From assembly GCF_963678635.1 (NCBI RefSeq), contig NC_087067.1, forward strand, positions 3,295,072-3,359,071: a stretch of 64,000 nucleotides of DNA, given 5' to 3'. Shown here one piece after another: positions 10,731 to 21,848 of this stretch (positions are counted from its first letter, which is position 1; every line of letters begins with the position of its first letter). A program made the translations under genes and the position numbers. The notes beneath the pieces are model-generated. The model searched no databases, was not told where the DNA came from, and saw only the letters and a list, made by a program, of their open reading frames with translations. This DNA comes from Symsagittifera roscoffensis (taxonomy: Eukaryota > Xenacoelomorpha > Acoela > Convolutidae).

Positions 10731-13043
10731 TTTAATTTAGTTACGAGCATTACTCAATGACCGTGGATGTAGAATTAGAAAAATTTCATCTGGTTATGAC
10801 AATTCGAAGGATGAAAAAGGAAAAAAAAATTAACATTGATTAGAGGAAGCACTCGTGTATTTTAAGTGAGCCATAAACAGTTGAGTGCGTTTGTTGATTG
10901 CAGCGTGAAAAACTGTACGAGCGAGACAAGTAAGTCGGAGGACCTGTGGAGCTTAATGTTTCTGGACGATGTGTTTCTGGAGCCTGTTAATAAAGATGTT
11001 TCTGTTGTGCTGTGTAAAGAAACCTCTTACACAGCACAACAAATTTCAAGAAGAAAATCCCCAAAAAATTTGAATGGGTGAAAAAAGTTTTGCTTGATAG
11101 CCAAAAAATGTAATTGTTATCAATAAACCCAAAATTTTTCGCTTAAAAACTAAAATTTGAAATTTCTGCGCAAATTTTTGAAAATTTTCAATTTTTCTAG
11201 AACGGTGTTGGGCTGTGTAGGAGGCATCTTTTCATTTCAAGTTTTGATCTGTTAAGTTGGTAATTTCTGAATTATTCTTGATTAACCTAGAAAAAGCAAA
11301 ATGACCCATTATCAGGGCAATTTCTTTTCTGTTCTTTTATGGCTAATATTAACTTTTTTGTTTAGATCTGCAAGATACCTGGCTTAGGACTGAAAGGACT
11401 TGCTATATCGCAATTGATCAGGGGTTGATAAGTTAAAACCAGTCGTATATTTTTGTGGACACCACTCTGCGGCTTAGAAATTTTGGTGAATTGTTAGAAG
11501 GATCAAGTTTTTTTCGAGTTCTGGCATTGCTTTATATTGGACATAGATTTTTTTTTGATCATACTAGATTGCTTATCATACACTTTTTCAATTTCGGAGT
11601 AGTTTTTCAAATTTTTTGTATTGTTTGTTGTCATAAATTTATAATTTAGATATGTTAGGTTTGTTGTTTGCGCCTGTGTGTCGGGCGCTCTTTCAGAGAA
11701 TTTAGAGACAATTCAGTCAAGTGGCTTTTTGAGGTGAAGGAGGGAAACTGGAATTGACTCAAGGATCCTGGTGTTGCGTCGCTTAACCTGCTGAGGTCGG
11801 GGTGATTGTTTTGATTTTTCTATTTCGGTTTTACAAGTTTATTTTAGTTCAAGGGTCTTTGTTGATTCATAAATTTCCCACTAACTGCTTTTCATGGGTT
11901 TTTGCAAAACACCAATTGCTTCAGTGTCCTTTATGCGTTGACGTGAAATTTGTTAATAGAGCAACAATGGGTTATGATTTAGTGCTCGACAATTTTATAA
12001 TTACTGTCATATCAAGTGCCTCAGTACTCAAGAGAGTACCAAAAGATTCGCGAACTATCATGGCCAAAAATCTATTGCACCATACTGCTCTCGAGTGAGT
12101 ATTATTTATATCTAAGTAAAACTTAACCTTACCTAGATTGGGTTTGATTTGAGAACAAGGGTTGGAGAATTGATAAAATGTAGCTGGAAAAAGTTATCGA
12201 TCTATAGAAGGATTCGGGTTTAAGTTCAAATGAGATCTGTTTTTCTGATTTAGCTTGTGTGTTTTAGGCAATGAAGAACAGAAAAATTCTTCAAAGAGCA
12301 ATGAATTTGTTTATTTATTTATAAAACTAATCATGAATGTTTAGCTAACTATTTTTTTTATGTATTCAATAAATATGAAAATTCTTAAGTTTTTTCAAAA
12401 ATTATTACAGATTTTTTAAAATTTTGATGTAGATGGTAGGTTTGTAGTCGATTGGTTAATTATATGTTTACCAATTATACGTGGAAATAAGCTAATATTT
12501 TTGTTGATTTGGTTTATCATTTTGTTGAGTGTTTTTGATCTCATTTGTCTATTCTATTTTTGTTTGCTAATTCTAGATTAGTACAGATCTGTACCAAGTG
12601 AGTTTAAGTCCGGAGTAGCTTTCTACTTGAGTAATTCAGGATAAGGTACAATGTCTGTTCGTCACGCAATCATATTTTCGGCCGGGTAGATTCGTAAAAC
12701 TTATCTCTAATAGATTCGTAAAACTAAGTCTAATATCAATACTTATTTTACTTACATCTCTTAGTCATAATATATCTAGTGTGTACCGGTATTTGCGATG
12801 TTGGGAATCAAAAACATTCTCAGTAAGAGCATTTGCTGGCTAAATTAAACTAATTCTTCTCTGGCTGAAACTGCTGAAACTATTAATAGTTTCAGCCTTA
12901 CTTTATTCTTAGTTTTAGCTATGGATCATGATTGCTTAATTCTAAGTACTTTACAGAGCTGATCATCAAGAAAAAGTAGTAAGCATATAGTGCATAAATA
13001 TCGGGGGTGTTTTCATACATGGATGACCATTAGGTATAGATCA
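10332..13043. repeat. Internal 2.7-kb tandem duplication, copy 1
   Basis: This stretch repeats at 13053-15764 with a constant offset of 2721 bases and only a few substitutions by eye, for example G/A near 11845 versus 14566. Unit B has one copy only (about 48440-51122), so the duplication arose in unit A after the units formed. Plus-strand frames without ATG starts (10866-11081 and 11802-12098) are conserved in all copies, but conservation is equally high outside them. I see no recognisable protein. Confidence 0.95.
11004..11040. other. Perfect 14-bp hairpin
   Basis: GTTGTGCTGTGTAA is followed by a nine-base loop (AGAAACCTC) and then its exact complement TTACACAGCACAAC. Copies are at 13725-13761 and 45318-45354. 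The copy at 49118-49154 differs by one base in the left arm, leaving a G-T pair. The hairpin may be a small inverted element or an RNA structure; nothing around it shows which. Confidence 0.8.
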
Positions 13044-13052
13044 TAAGAGAAA

Positions 13053-15764
13053 TAAGAGAAAATTGTATGATAAGCATTTTTTTAGCCACAAAAAATTTTA
13101 GTTTTTGATGGGCAAGGTGCTCTAAATTGAGCAAACGCGCTCTGAATTATTTTAAGTTTGATTAGAAACAGATTTTTACAGGCTTCTGAAAATTTAGCCT
13201 TTTATGAAAAAATGTTTATCCTACAATTTTCTCTTATAATTCTCTCATAAAAAGCAAAATTTTCAGACACCTGTAAAAACCGGTTCATAATCAAACTTAA
13301 ATTAATTCAGAGCAATTTTGCTCAACTTAGAGCACCTTGCCATCAAAAACCCAAATTTAGTTTGAAGCACAAAATATGAAAATTGTATATAAGCATTTTT
13401 TCTTAAAAGGCAAAATTTTCAGAAACATGTAAAAACATGTTTATACACCATTTTAATTTAGTTACGAGCATTACTCAATGACCGTGGATGTAGAATTAGA
13501 AAAATTTCATCTGGTTATGACAATTCGAAGGATGAAAAAGGAAAAAAAAATTAACATTGATTAGAGGAAGCACTCGTGTATTTTAAGTGAGCCATAAACA
13601 GTTGAGTGCGTTTGTTGATTGCAGCGTGAAAAACTGTACGAGCGAGACAAGTAAGTCGGAGGACCTGTGGAGCTTAATGTTTCTGGACGATGTGTTTCTG
13701 GAGCCTGTTAATAAAGATGTTTCTGTTGTGCTGTGTAAAGAAACCTCTTACACAGCACAACAAATTTCAAGAAGAAAATCCCCAAAAAATTTGAATGGGT
13801 GAAAAAAGTTTTGCTTGATAGCCAAAAAATGTAATTGTTATCAATAAACCCAAAATTTTTCGCTTAAAAACTAAAATTTGAAATTTCTGCGCAAATTTTT
13901 GAAAATTTTCAATTTTTCTAGAACGGTGTTGGGCTGTGTAGGAGGCATCTTTTCATTTCAAGTTTTGATCTGTTAAGTTGGTAATTTCTGAATTATTCTT
14001 GATTAACCTAGAAAAAGCAAAATGACCCATTATCAGGGCAATTTCTTTTCTGTTCTTTTATGGCTAATATTAACTTTTTTGTTTAGATCTGCAAGATACC
14101 TGGCTTAGGACTGAAAGGACTTGCTATATCGCAATTGATCAGGGGTTGATAAGTTAAAACCAGTCGTATATTTTTGTGGACACCACTCTGCGGCTTAGAA
14201 ATTTTGGTGAATTGTTAGAAGGATCAAGTTTTTTTCGAGTTCTGGCATTGCTTTATATTGGACATAGATTTTTTTTTGATCATACTAGATTGCTTATCAT
14301 ACACTTTTTCAATTTCGGAGTAGTTTTTCAAATTTTTTGTATTGTTTGTTGTCATAAATTTATAATTTAGATATGTTAGGTTTGTTGTTTGCGCCTGTGT
14401 GTCGGGCGCTCTTTCAGAGAATTTAGAGACAGTTCAGTCAAGTGGCTTTTTGAGGTGAAGGAGGGAAACTGGAATTGACTCAAGGATCCTGGTGTTGCGT
14501 CGCTTAACCTGCTGAGGTCGGGGTGATTGTTTTGATTTTTCTATTTCGGTTTTACAAGTTTATTTTAATTCAAGGGTCTTTGTTGATTCATAAATTTCCC
14601 ACTAACTGCTTTTCATGGGTTTTTGCAAAACACCAATTGCTTCAGTGTCCTTTATGCGTTGACGTGAAATTTGTTAATAGAGCAACAATGGGTTATGATT
14701 TAGTGCTCGACAATTTTATAATTACTGTCATATCAAGTGCCTCAGTACTCAAGAGAGTACCAAAAGATTCGCGAACTATCATGGCCAAAAATCTATTGCA
14801 CCATACTGCTCTCGAGTGAGTATTATTTATATCTAAGTAAAACTTAACCTTACCTAGATTGGGTTTGATTTGAGAACAAGGGTTGGAGAATTGATAAAAT
14901 GTAGCTGGAAAAAGTTATCGATCTATAGAAGGATTCGGGTTTAAGTTCAAATGAGATCTGTTTTTCTGATTTAGCTTGTGTGTTTTAGGCAATGAAGAAC
15001 AGAAAAATTCTTCAAAGAGCAATGAATTTGTTTATTTATTTATAAAACTAATCATGAATGTTTAGCTAACTATTTTTTTTATGTATTCAATAAATATGAA
15101 AATTCTTAAGTTTTTTCAAAAATTATTACAGATTTTTTAAAATTTTGATGTAGATGGTAGGTTTGTAGTCGATTGGTTAATTATATGTTTACCAATTATA
15201 CGTGGAAATAAGCTAATATTTTTGTTGATTTGGTTTATCATTTTGTTGAGTGTTTTTGATCTCATTTGTCTATTCTATTTTTGTTTGCTAATTCTAGATT
15301 AGTACAGATCTGTACCAAGTGAGTTTAAGTCCGGAGTAGCTTTCTACTTGAGTAATTCAGGATAAGGTACAATGTCTGTTCGTCACGCAATCATATTTTC
15401 GGCCGGGTAGATTCGTAAAACTTATCTCTAATAGATTCGTAAAACTAAGTCTAATATCAATACTTATTTTACTTACATCTCTTAGTCATAATATATCTAG
15501 TGTGTACCGGTATTTGCGATGTTGGGAATCAAAAACATTCTCAGTAAGAGCATTTGCTGGCTAAATTAAACTAATTCTTCTCTGGCTGAAACTGCTGAAA
15601 CTATTAATAATTTCAGCCTTACTTTATTCTTAGTTTTAGCTATGGATCATGATTGCTTAATTCTAAGTACTTTACAGAGCTGATCATCAAGAAAAAGTAG
15701 TAAGCATATAGTGCATAAGGATCGGGGGTGTTTTCATACATGGATGACCATTAGGTATAGATCA
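13053..15764. repeat. Internal 2.7-kb tandem duplication, copy 2
   Basis: Second copy of 10332-13043. The junction reads ATAGATCAT, then the nine-base filler AAGAGAAAT, then the start of the unit (AAGAGAAAATTG). The filler is itself a partial copy of the unit start, which suggests slipped or microhomology-primed repair. After 15764 the sequence continues into TGTGGTCACTATG as in unit B, marking the true end of the duplicated segment. Confidence 0.95.
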
Positions 15765-16905
15765 TTGTGGTCACTATGTATTACCTGACAACTAAAGGTC
15801 ACCAAGTAAAAATCCTAATTGTCACCATTTTATAACTAATAAACCTCGAATAATAGTACTAATTGTCACCATGTATTATGTTTCAACTTATAGTCCCCAT
15901 GTAAACTGCAATGCTTTCTGTTTGCAATTCTCGCCAAGTAAACTATCATTCTAACTAAAAAATCATAGTGTAAGAAATTCACAGTTATCACTGCAGTTTG
16001 GCTTGAAATGAGTTGCGCTATCTGCACTCTTTTAGGTTTTTCTTCCTTGCTGACAGACATTTTGGACAAAAAAAATAATTAGTACGCAATAATCTATAAA
16101 TTGAAATGCATATGAAATTAAACCATGTCAAGAAAAAATTAAAGAATGAGAACATCAAGATTAAGGTATACAAAATCCGAGTATACGTATCAGAGTTTTG
16201 TGTATGTTCGAGTATTGTGTATGTTCGATCTGTTTTTGTGAAAAAATATTATCATCTTGTACTTAACCTGTTGTAAAACTTGTACTTAACCTGTTACTTT
16301 AAAAATGAAGACAGATTAAATTTTCTTGGGTTCGAGTAGAGGAAAACGCACGGCGCTCGGCTCTCGGCCGAAAGGCGGCGTTTCGAAGCCCGTGTGGAAT
16401 TTGTACTGAAAGGAGGACACAGTTGCTGGTATGGTGATATTCCCTCATATATCGGTTTTGTATTTTTTTTTTACTTTGATAGTAGCCTAACTTCTCGGAT
16501 TATTGCTAATTAGTTAACAATTGAGTACAAATGTCAATTACTAAAAGAAAGTAATGTTCAAAAATAAATAGAAAAGTGTACAAAAAAACCACAATAATTA
16601 GTTATTTAATGGGAAAGCATGTGAGTTAGAAAACGTTTTAAAACAAAGTCTTCTATCTAAGCAAAATCAGAAGCATTATCAGTTAAAATTTTTTTATCAT
16701 AAAACAATATAAAAACAAAAAAAACACACATGGTAGAATTTGAGTCTTGCATGGGAAAATTTGTCATCATTTCAGTGACCTGATGAAAATTCTCGTTCGA
16801 TCGTTTATATAGCTTGGTGTACTGCCAAAGAAGAAGAACGAGAGGATGAGCAAAGTATAAAACAATTCTTAGCTTGCATATCACAATCCAATGTGTTACC
16901 AGAGA
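15765..16905. other. AT-rich end of unit A; no gene recognised
   Basis: Holds AT-rich sequence also found at 51122-52140. Unit A has roughly 120 extra bases (about 16125-16245, with repeated GTGTATGTTCGA-type motifs) that unit B lacks. Minus-strand open frames of 60-75 codons (15866-16069 and 16657-16884) are partly kept in unit B but resemble no family I know. The only unusual piece is the GC-rich segment listed separately. Confidence 0.5.
16345..16395. other. Small GC-rich segment with a GNRA-type hairpin
   Basis: A CpG-rich patch of about 50 bases inside very AT-rich DNA. It contains GCCGAAAGGC (16367-16376), a short stem closed by a GAAA tetraloop, followed by GTTTCGAAGCC, which resembles a Pol III B box. 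A tRNA cloverleaf cannot be drawn from it and no A box is clear. The copy in unit B (about 51575-51622) is conserved apart from a few substitutions. Confidence 0.35.
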
Positions 16906-17748
16906 ATCTGTCCAATCAGTTCAAACATACTTTCAATCATTCTTCTATCAGTCTTCAATCAACCCAGAAATTCAGCCATCCATTCAAACATCTTCTCATT
17001 CATTGATTTAGCCAACCCTTCCTGCATCAAACAATCCATGCATCAAGCCATCCATTCATTAAGCCATCCATCCACCCATCATAAGACCATCCATCCATCA
17101 TAAAACAATACATCCATCAAGTCATATTTCAATCATCAGTTTTCCATGCGTATTTGAAGCCATTATCCGTCTAACCAACCAGTTATCCATCAATCTGATC
17201 GACCCTGCCATCCGGCTATCTAGCCATCTATTCGTCTAACAGTCTATTCAAGTTAAACATTTTCAGCCATCCATTCACCCAATCAGGTTTTGTTCCAACC
17301 AGCCAATCATCAAACCGTCCTTTCATACAGGCTTCTATCCTTTGGTAGATCTAGCTATCCCTCTGTACATCTTTCCAACCAACCCGCCATTCAAAATTAC
17401 AATTTTTATTCATGATAAATAAAGGGTCACTACACATAGATATGGCTTTTTATAAACAAAATCGGCTTAATCTCTGAGTTTTCAAAGTACCTGTCCTTAC
17501 TACCGTACTTCAGATTCAGGTAATTTACAGGAATTGAATTATCTTTTTGTTATAATGAACGATAAAATTTTCACCAGCTAATCGATCAATGGGATCGTGT
17601 ATTTAGAAATTTGGAAAAATATGTGTGTAGATTTTTATATAGGTATGCCAGAAAGTATTTAAGAAAGTATCTATATGATTATCTAGGTAAGGCAATAAAT
17701 GACTTAGCAGTTAACTAAGTAGGTATAGATATATAGAATTTAAAGAAG

Positions 17749-18000
17749 TTAAGTTAAATTAGGTAGAAAAAAGAAACAGAAGTAGTTTAAAGTAAAATTA
17801 GGTAGAAAAATAGGAGCATGTAAATGTGAAAAGGTAAAGAAACAAAACCTAAATACATCCAGTCTAGTACAGACAAAAGTTAAATTAGGTAGAAAAAAGA
17901 AACAGAAGTAGTTTAAAGTAAAATTAGGTAGAAAAATAGGAGCATGTAAATGTGAAAAGGTAAAGAAACAAAACCTAAATACATCCAGTCTAGTACAGAC
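17749..18000. repeat. 126-bp tandem duplication specific to unit B
   Basis: The segment 17749-17874, ending CAGTCTAGTACAGAC, is repeated directly at 17875-18000. Unit A has it once (6815-6941). In translation this doubles a minus-strand Phe-rich frame, but there is no sign that the frame is a gene. Confidence 0.9.
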
Positions 18001-18119
18001 GTTAAGAAACAAAAAATAACTAAGAATTAACTGAAAAGAAATTAAAGAAGTGTGTAAGGTTAAATCAGTTAGGCAAACTAAAGTAAAACAAATTAAAACA
18101 ATGTGAAGCAAGGTAAAGT

Positions 18120-19250
18120 GAAGATAAAGTAAAAAAAAGTAAGGTAAAGTGAAGTGAGTAAGTTTATTGTGAGTTTAGCTGAATACAGTGAATTACAATT
18201 AGTCAAACTAAGCAAAGACTACGTAAAGTAAAGCAAGGCAAAGTAACGTAAAGAAAGAAATAAAAGTACAGTGAAGTAAGTATAAAACTAACACTAAAGT
18301 AGAGGAAGTAAGCTGAAGTGAAGTAAAGTAAAGAATCTCAGTAAACTAGCCATAATTTAATTCTGTTTACGTAGAGTGAAGTAAAACTGAAAAAAAGTAA
18401 GTAGCTAGGCAGAAAGTAAATGAATAGGTAAGTTTGTAAAAAGAAAGTAGGTAATTAAGTAAGAAAGTAAGTAAATAAGTAAGCAAGCAAGTAAGTAAGT
18501 GAATAAGTAAAAAACTAATAATCAAGTAAGTCAGTAGTATGTAAATGTAGTATGTAAGAAAAATTTAAGACAAAAAGTAAGTACGAAAAAAAGTAAGTTA
18601 GTAGGTAAATAAGTAAGAAAGTAAGAAAGTGACTAAACGAAAATAAAGGAAAGTAAGGTAAATTTAAGTAAAATGAGATGAAGTGTTGATAAAATATAAA
18701 AAAGTAAAGTAAGATGAAATGAAATAAAGAAAGGTAAATTAAAAATGAAATTAACTAATATGAAGCAATAAAAGGGACATAATTGTATGATGCTATGTAA
18801 GAAAAGGGTGAGTAACTATAGGAGTAAGTGAGAAAGTCATTAAGCAAGCAAGTGAGTCAGTCAGTAAAAAGTAAGATGGCTAGCGCAAAGTAATTAGGTA
18901 AATAAAAAGAAGGTGGGTAAGTAGATTTGTAAGAAAGTAGGCTAGTAAAACTTAAGTTAGGAAGCAAGTAAAAAAGTAAGATAGTGATAAGGTAAGTAAA
19001 AAATAATTCAGTAAGTAAGTATTTTAGTAAGTGAAAATGAGGTAAATAAGTAAGTAAGTAAAAAAGTGAGGGAGTAAATCAGTAAGTAAGTAAATGAGTA
19101 AGTGAAAAAGAGGTAAGTAATTAAGTAAATAAGTAAGTCAGTAAGTAAGTAAGTAAGTAAGTAAGTAGATAAGTCAGAAAGTAAGTGAGTAAGTGAGTTG
19201 GTAAGTTAAAAGAAAGTAAGATGAAGTAACGCAAAGTAAAGTAAAGTAAA
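18120..19250. repeat. Degenerate AAGT tract of unit B
   Basis: Paralogue of 7170-8270. It keeps the same order of imperfect repeats, but the perfect core is only about seven units (19139-19166). Confidence 0.9.
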
Positions 19251-19977
19251 GAGAGAACGCAAAATGCAGTGAAAACATCGAAGTAAAGTTAATTAGGTGG
19301 TGTTGAGTACAGTTGAATCATGTAAAAAGAAACAAGTGAATTAAGTAAAAGAAGTAAAGTTAGCCACAATAAAACGATATATGCTTGTTGTTTTGTCTGT
19401 CTGTATTTATCCAAGTATGTGGTTAGAATTGTATGCAATTTAGCAAAATGTGTGTATGTTAGTAGGTACGGAAAAAGTGTGTTGGTATTTAGTTTTTAAG
19501 TTTTAAGTAAGTATGAAATTAGGTATATTTAAGTTAAGTAATTTAAAGTAAAGGATAAGTAAGCCAGAAAAGAAGTAAGTAATTAAATCATTTGATAAAA
19601 CGATAAATAGGCAAACCAGAAAGTCAGCAAATTTCACTCGAATTACTGAACGGCTCAATTGAACGCTATCCAAATCGTGAAACCGTTCTCAAGACTATTA
19701 ACTTAAAAGAGACTGCTGAAAGTGTTTCAAAATTCCAGTTATTTAGGTCTCAAAATTCAAATAATTATCATCTGGCAGAAGAAAAAAACAAGTTTATTCG
19801 AGATCGATTGTTTGTAGACATACGGTGGTGTGCACATGACATAGCTAAAGACTGCCAGTGCTCAAAAGTTTTCTGCATAACATTGTTCAGATGAAATAAT
19901 CAACGATAGACTTTTGGTTTTTCAAGTTATTAAAAAGACAAAAAACTATTCCCTTCGAATGGCCCATAAAACTGTGG

Positions 19978-20568
19978 TTATAATTCCCGGGCAACATATA
20001 ACATAACTTTGATTATCCTGATAAGTTCATGTTTAAATGCGGCTGCATCCTGCAAAAAAGCGTGCAAGCATAAAAACTTGTTGTCGTTCAAGTACTTTTC
20101 CAAGGAACATTTTTTCATACCAATTAAGCCGCCATAAGGTCTCAACTTAAATAAAACTTCGCAAGTAAGGTTTTTAGAACCAACAAAGAATGAAAAAAAG
20201 CTAGTAAAAGTTTCTTTGGTTAGCACAGTCATCGTAAGTTTGTTATAAGAGCGTATACACTTCTTGAATTATTTCTAAATCAATTGGAGTAACTCGGTTT
20301 TTCCCAAATTCAAGGTTTTTTTCCCAACGCCTCTCCAAGCTGCTAAAGGTCAGCCAGTGGAGATAAAAGATACCTAGCAGATATTTTCTGACTTGTCTAG
20401 TTTTTGGCGGTAAATAACCAAATGAAATACTGGAATCACTTTTGTTTTGTAGAAAAGCACCAAGTTTTTTGCAAAAAGCTCGGTGCATTTTTTCATATTC
20501 CTTTCCCTTTTTCCTTTTTCTAAACGTCCTTTTACCATTGAAACTTCCATTATCCTCTGGAGAAACAC
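19978..20568 (-). pseudogene. Unit B copy of the small Polinton-like relic
   Basis: Paralogue of 8982-9520 with the same PYGGLI and KFLCLHAFLQDAA motifs in the downstream open segment (20232-19978). Here the upstream segment is open for longer (20568 through 20243 in two overlapping frames), with a Lys/Arg-rich stretch before the part shared with unit A. Frames still disagree between segments, so it is not an intact gene. Confidence 0.5.
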
Positions 20569-20944
20569 ATCAAACTATTCTTCAAAGTTGAAAACCATTT
20601 AAATTGTATAAGTTAATTATCAATATCTTAAAACAACCTTAATCCCTCTAAATTCATTTTTCTAATTTGAAACTTTGGCAAATTTATCATTTGCTATAAC
20701 TTGCCCAGAAACGGCCGCCGCCTTTGGAGAGTTATTCAAATTAGTGCCTTTTCATCATAAAACGTAGGTCAAGTTAAGGATTTAGTTTACTGCTGCCAAT
20801 AGTTAAGCTATGCTGCAAGAATCGCCGACGAAATTTTATTATATAGCTTAACATTCAACTCCACTTTCACTAACCAATTTCAACTGGGTCGAAAATTCAT
20901 TAGCCCGAAACAAATATAACAATTAAAATGATTCATATAGTTAA

Positions 20945-20948
20945 ACAG
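20945..20948. repeat. Target-site duplication ACAG (left copy)
   Basis: The left flank reads ATATAGTTAAACAG, directly before TGTGCCATTC of the LTR. The right flank reads ACAGGACCAATAATTGGG starting at 47760. Unit A preserves the unoccupied site as TTAACAGG-type sequence (ACAG at 9651-9654). The duplication is 4 bp, or 5 bp with one mismatch (AACAG/TACAG), in the range known for Ty3/gypsy integrases. Confidence 0.8.
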
Positions 20949-21816
20949 TGTGCCATTCTGCCAGATGGCACAGCGTAACCTTTCGACGAAGCACGAATCA
21001 GAGAGAAAAGGCCTTAACAGCAAAAAAGTGCTTGAAAGGAGGGTCGAAGTATTCTGAAATTTTCTATTTTTTAAAATTTCGATTTTCAAGTTGATATTTC
21101 TCAGAAATACGAAAAACGGCCATTTTGACCAAAAAAGCTGAGAAAATCAGAACAACGACAAATATTGTGAAAAACGGAAAATACGAAGCCTCTTATCGTG
21201 GCAACAACGCACGACAAGACCCTTATCAGCGGATATTAGTGGAGAAGGAAGCTTCAGTGGGGAAGGAATATACCACGGAACCCTCCCGGTACACAAATTG
21301 GAAGAGATAAGAGCGTTATCGCAGGAATATTACGGGAGCGGAGGCTTGGTCCCCCAGAGACTGTTTTATGTAAAGGGACTATATAAAACTAACTTTGTAG
21401 CTACTTGGATGTCGTGAAACTTTAAATTAACACAGGTATAGTTTGATATTTTGGAATATGAGTAGCTAGAAAGAGGAAAAGGTCAATCCATCTCCAATGG
21501 ATTTAATATAGAACTGTCACACAAAAACATATTAAAATAGGTTGTTCGAGCTGTGTTTTTAATGACAATCACGTAGTCTGAGGATCCGAGACTCAGCTAT
21601 GTGGTTGTTTTCGCATGTAAACGAAAGCTGATCAAAAGTCGTTTGACTGATGGCCTAAAAATAGTAACTTTTTACTTAGCCCTAAACAGACCAGAAAATC
21701 AACTGGCAAGGTCGAGACGGTGAAAAACGAGTAGGATTAAGGTAACTGACGCCTGCCAGTCGTTAATAGGTACTTTTTCTACGCTCCGTCGCTGTGTAGT
21801 ATTTGGGCGAATGTTA
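20949..21816 (+). repeat. 5' LTR (868 bp)
   Basis: Begins TGTGCCATTC and ends GCGAATGTTA. It aligns end to end with 46876-47758. The 15-bp length difference is a single deletion between ACGG repeats near 21175. I count roughly 15 substitutions, so the LTRs are about 98% identical by eye. A TATATAAA box at 21380-21387 is followed about 150 bases later by ATTAAA (AATAAA in the 3' LTR), which gives a sensible U3-R-U5 order. LTR ends are not a perfect TG...CA unless the next two bases (CA) are included, so the exact end is uncertain by one or two bases. Confidence 0.9.
21380..21387 (+). promoter_or_regulatory. TATA box of the LTR promoter
   Basis: TATATAAA, kept in all three LTR copies (also at about 44890 and 47322). 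It lies about 430 bases from the LTR start and about 150 bases before the poly(A) signal position. Confidence 0.6.
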
Positions 21817-21830
21817 CATAGACGTTTTTA

Positions 21831-21848
21831 TGGCGCTCCTGGGTGGGC
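21831..21848 (+). promoter_or_regulatory. Candidate primer-binding site
   Basis: TGGCGCTCCTGGGTGGG begins with the TGG expected opposite the CCA end of a tRNA and lies 14 bases after the LTR end. I cannot name the tRNA, and the spacing is longer than usual, so this is only a candidate. Confidence 0.35.

Larger units (their letters stand above)
5985..16905. repeat. Segmental duplication unit A (tandem with unit B)
   Basis: Everything from the CAAACATACTTTCAATCAT sequence near 5990 to the CCAATGTGTTACCAGA sequence near 16890 recurs, in the same order and orientation, in 16914-20948 followed by 47760-52140. Without the internal 2.7-kb duplication the unit is about 8.2 kb. The A-to-B junction lies near 16905-16914, where the end of the unit abuts its own beginning, as expected of a tandem duplication. 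Contents in order are ATCC tract, AAGT tract, a degenerate minus-strand gene relic, an inverted-repeat array, and AT-rich sequence with no recognisable gene. The stretch 6481-7170 is AT-rich and holds nothing I can identify. Confidence 0.9.
16914..20948. repeat. Segmental duplication unit B, left part
   Basis: Collinear with 5985-9654: ATCC tract, AT-rich stretch, AAGT tract, then the minus-strand relic. Differences from unit A are an extra 126-bp tandem copy at 17875-18000, a shorter AAGT microsatellite, and about 320 bases (20510-20860) that replace a few bases near 9508 of unit A. The unit is interrupted at ATATAGTTAAACAG (ending 20948), where the retroelement begins. Confidence 0.9.

Noticed and set aside
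10866-12098. Plus-strand frames (10866-11081, 11802-12098) conserved in four copies
   Set aside because: The frames begin at GTG, the copies are recent duplicates so conservation is uninformative, the first contains the hairpin, and no family is recognised.
16345-16395. tRNA gene suggested by a B-box-like GTTTCGAAGCC
   Set aside because: No A box, acceptor stem or cloverleaf can be drawn on either strand.
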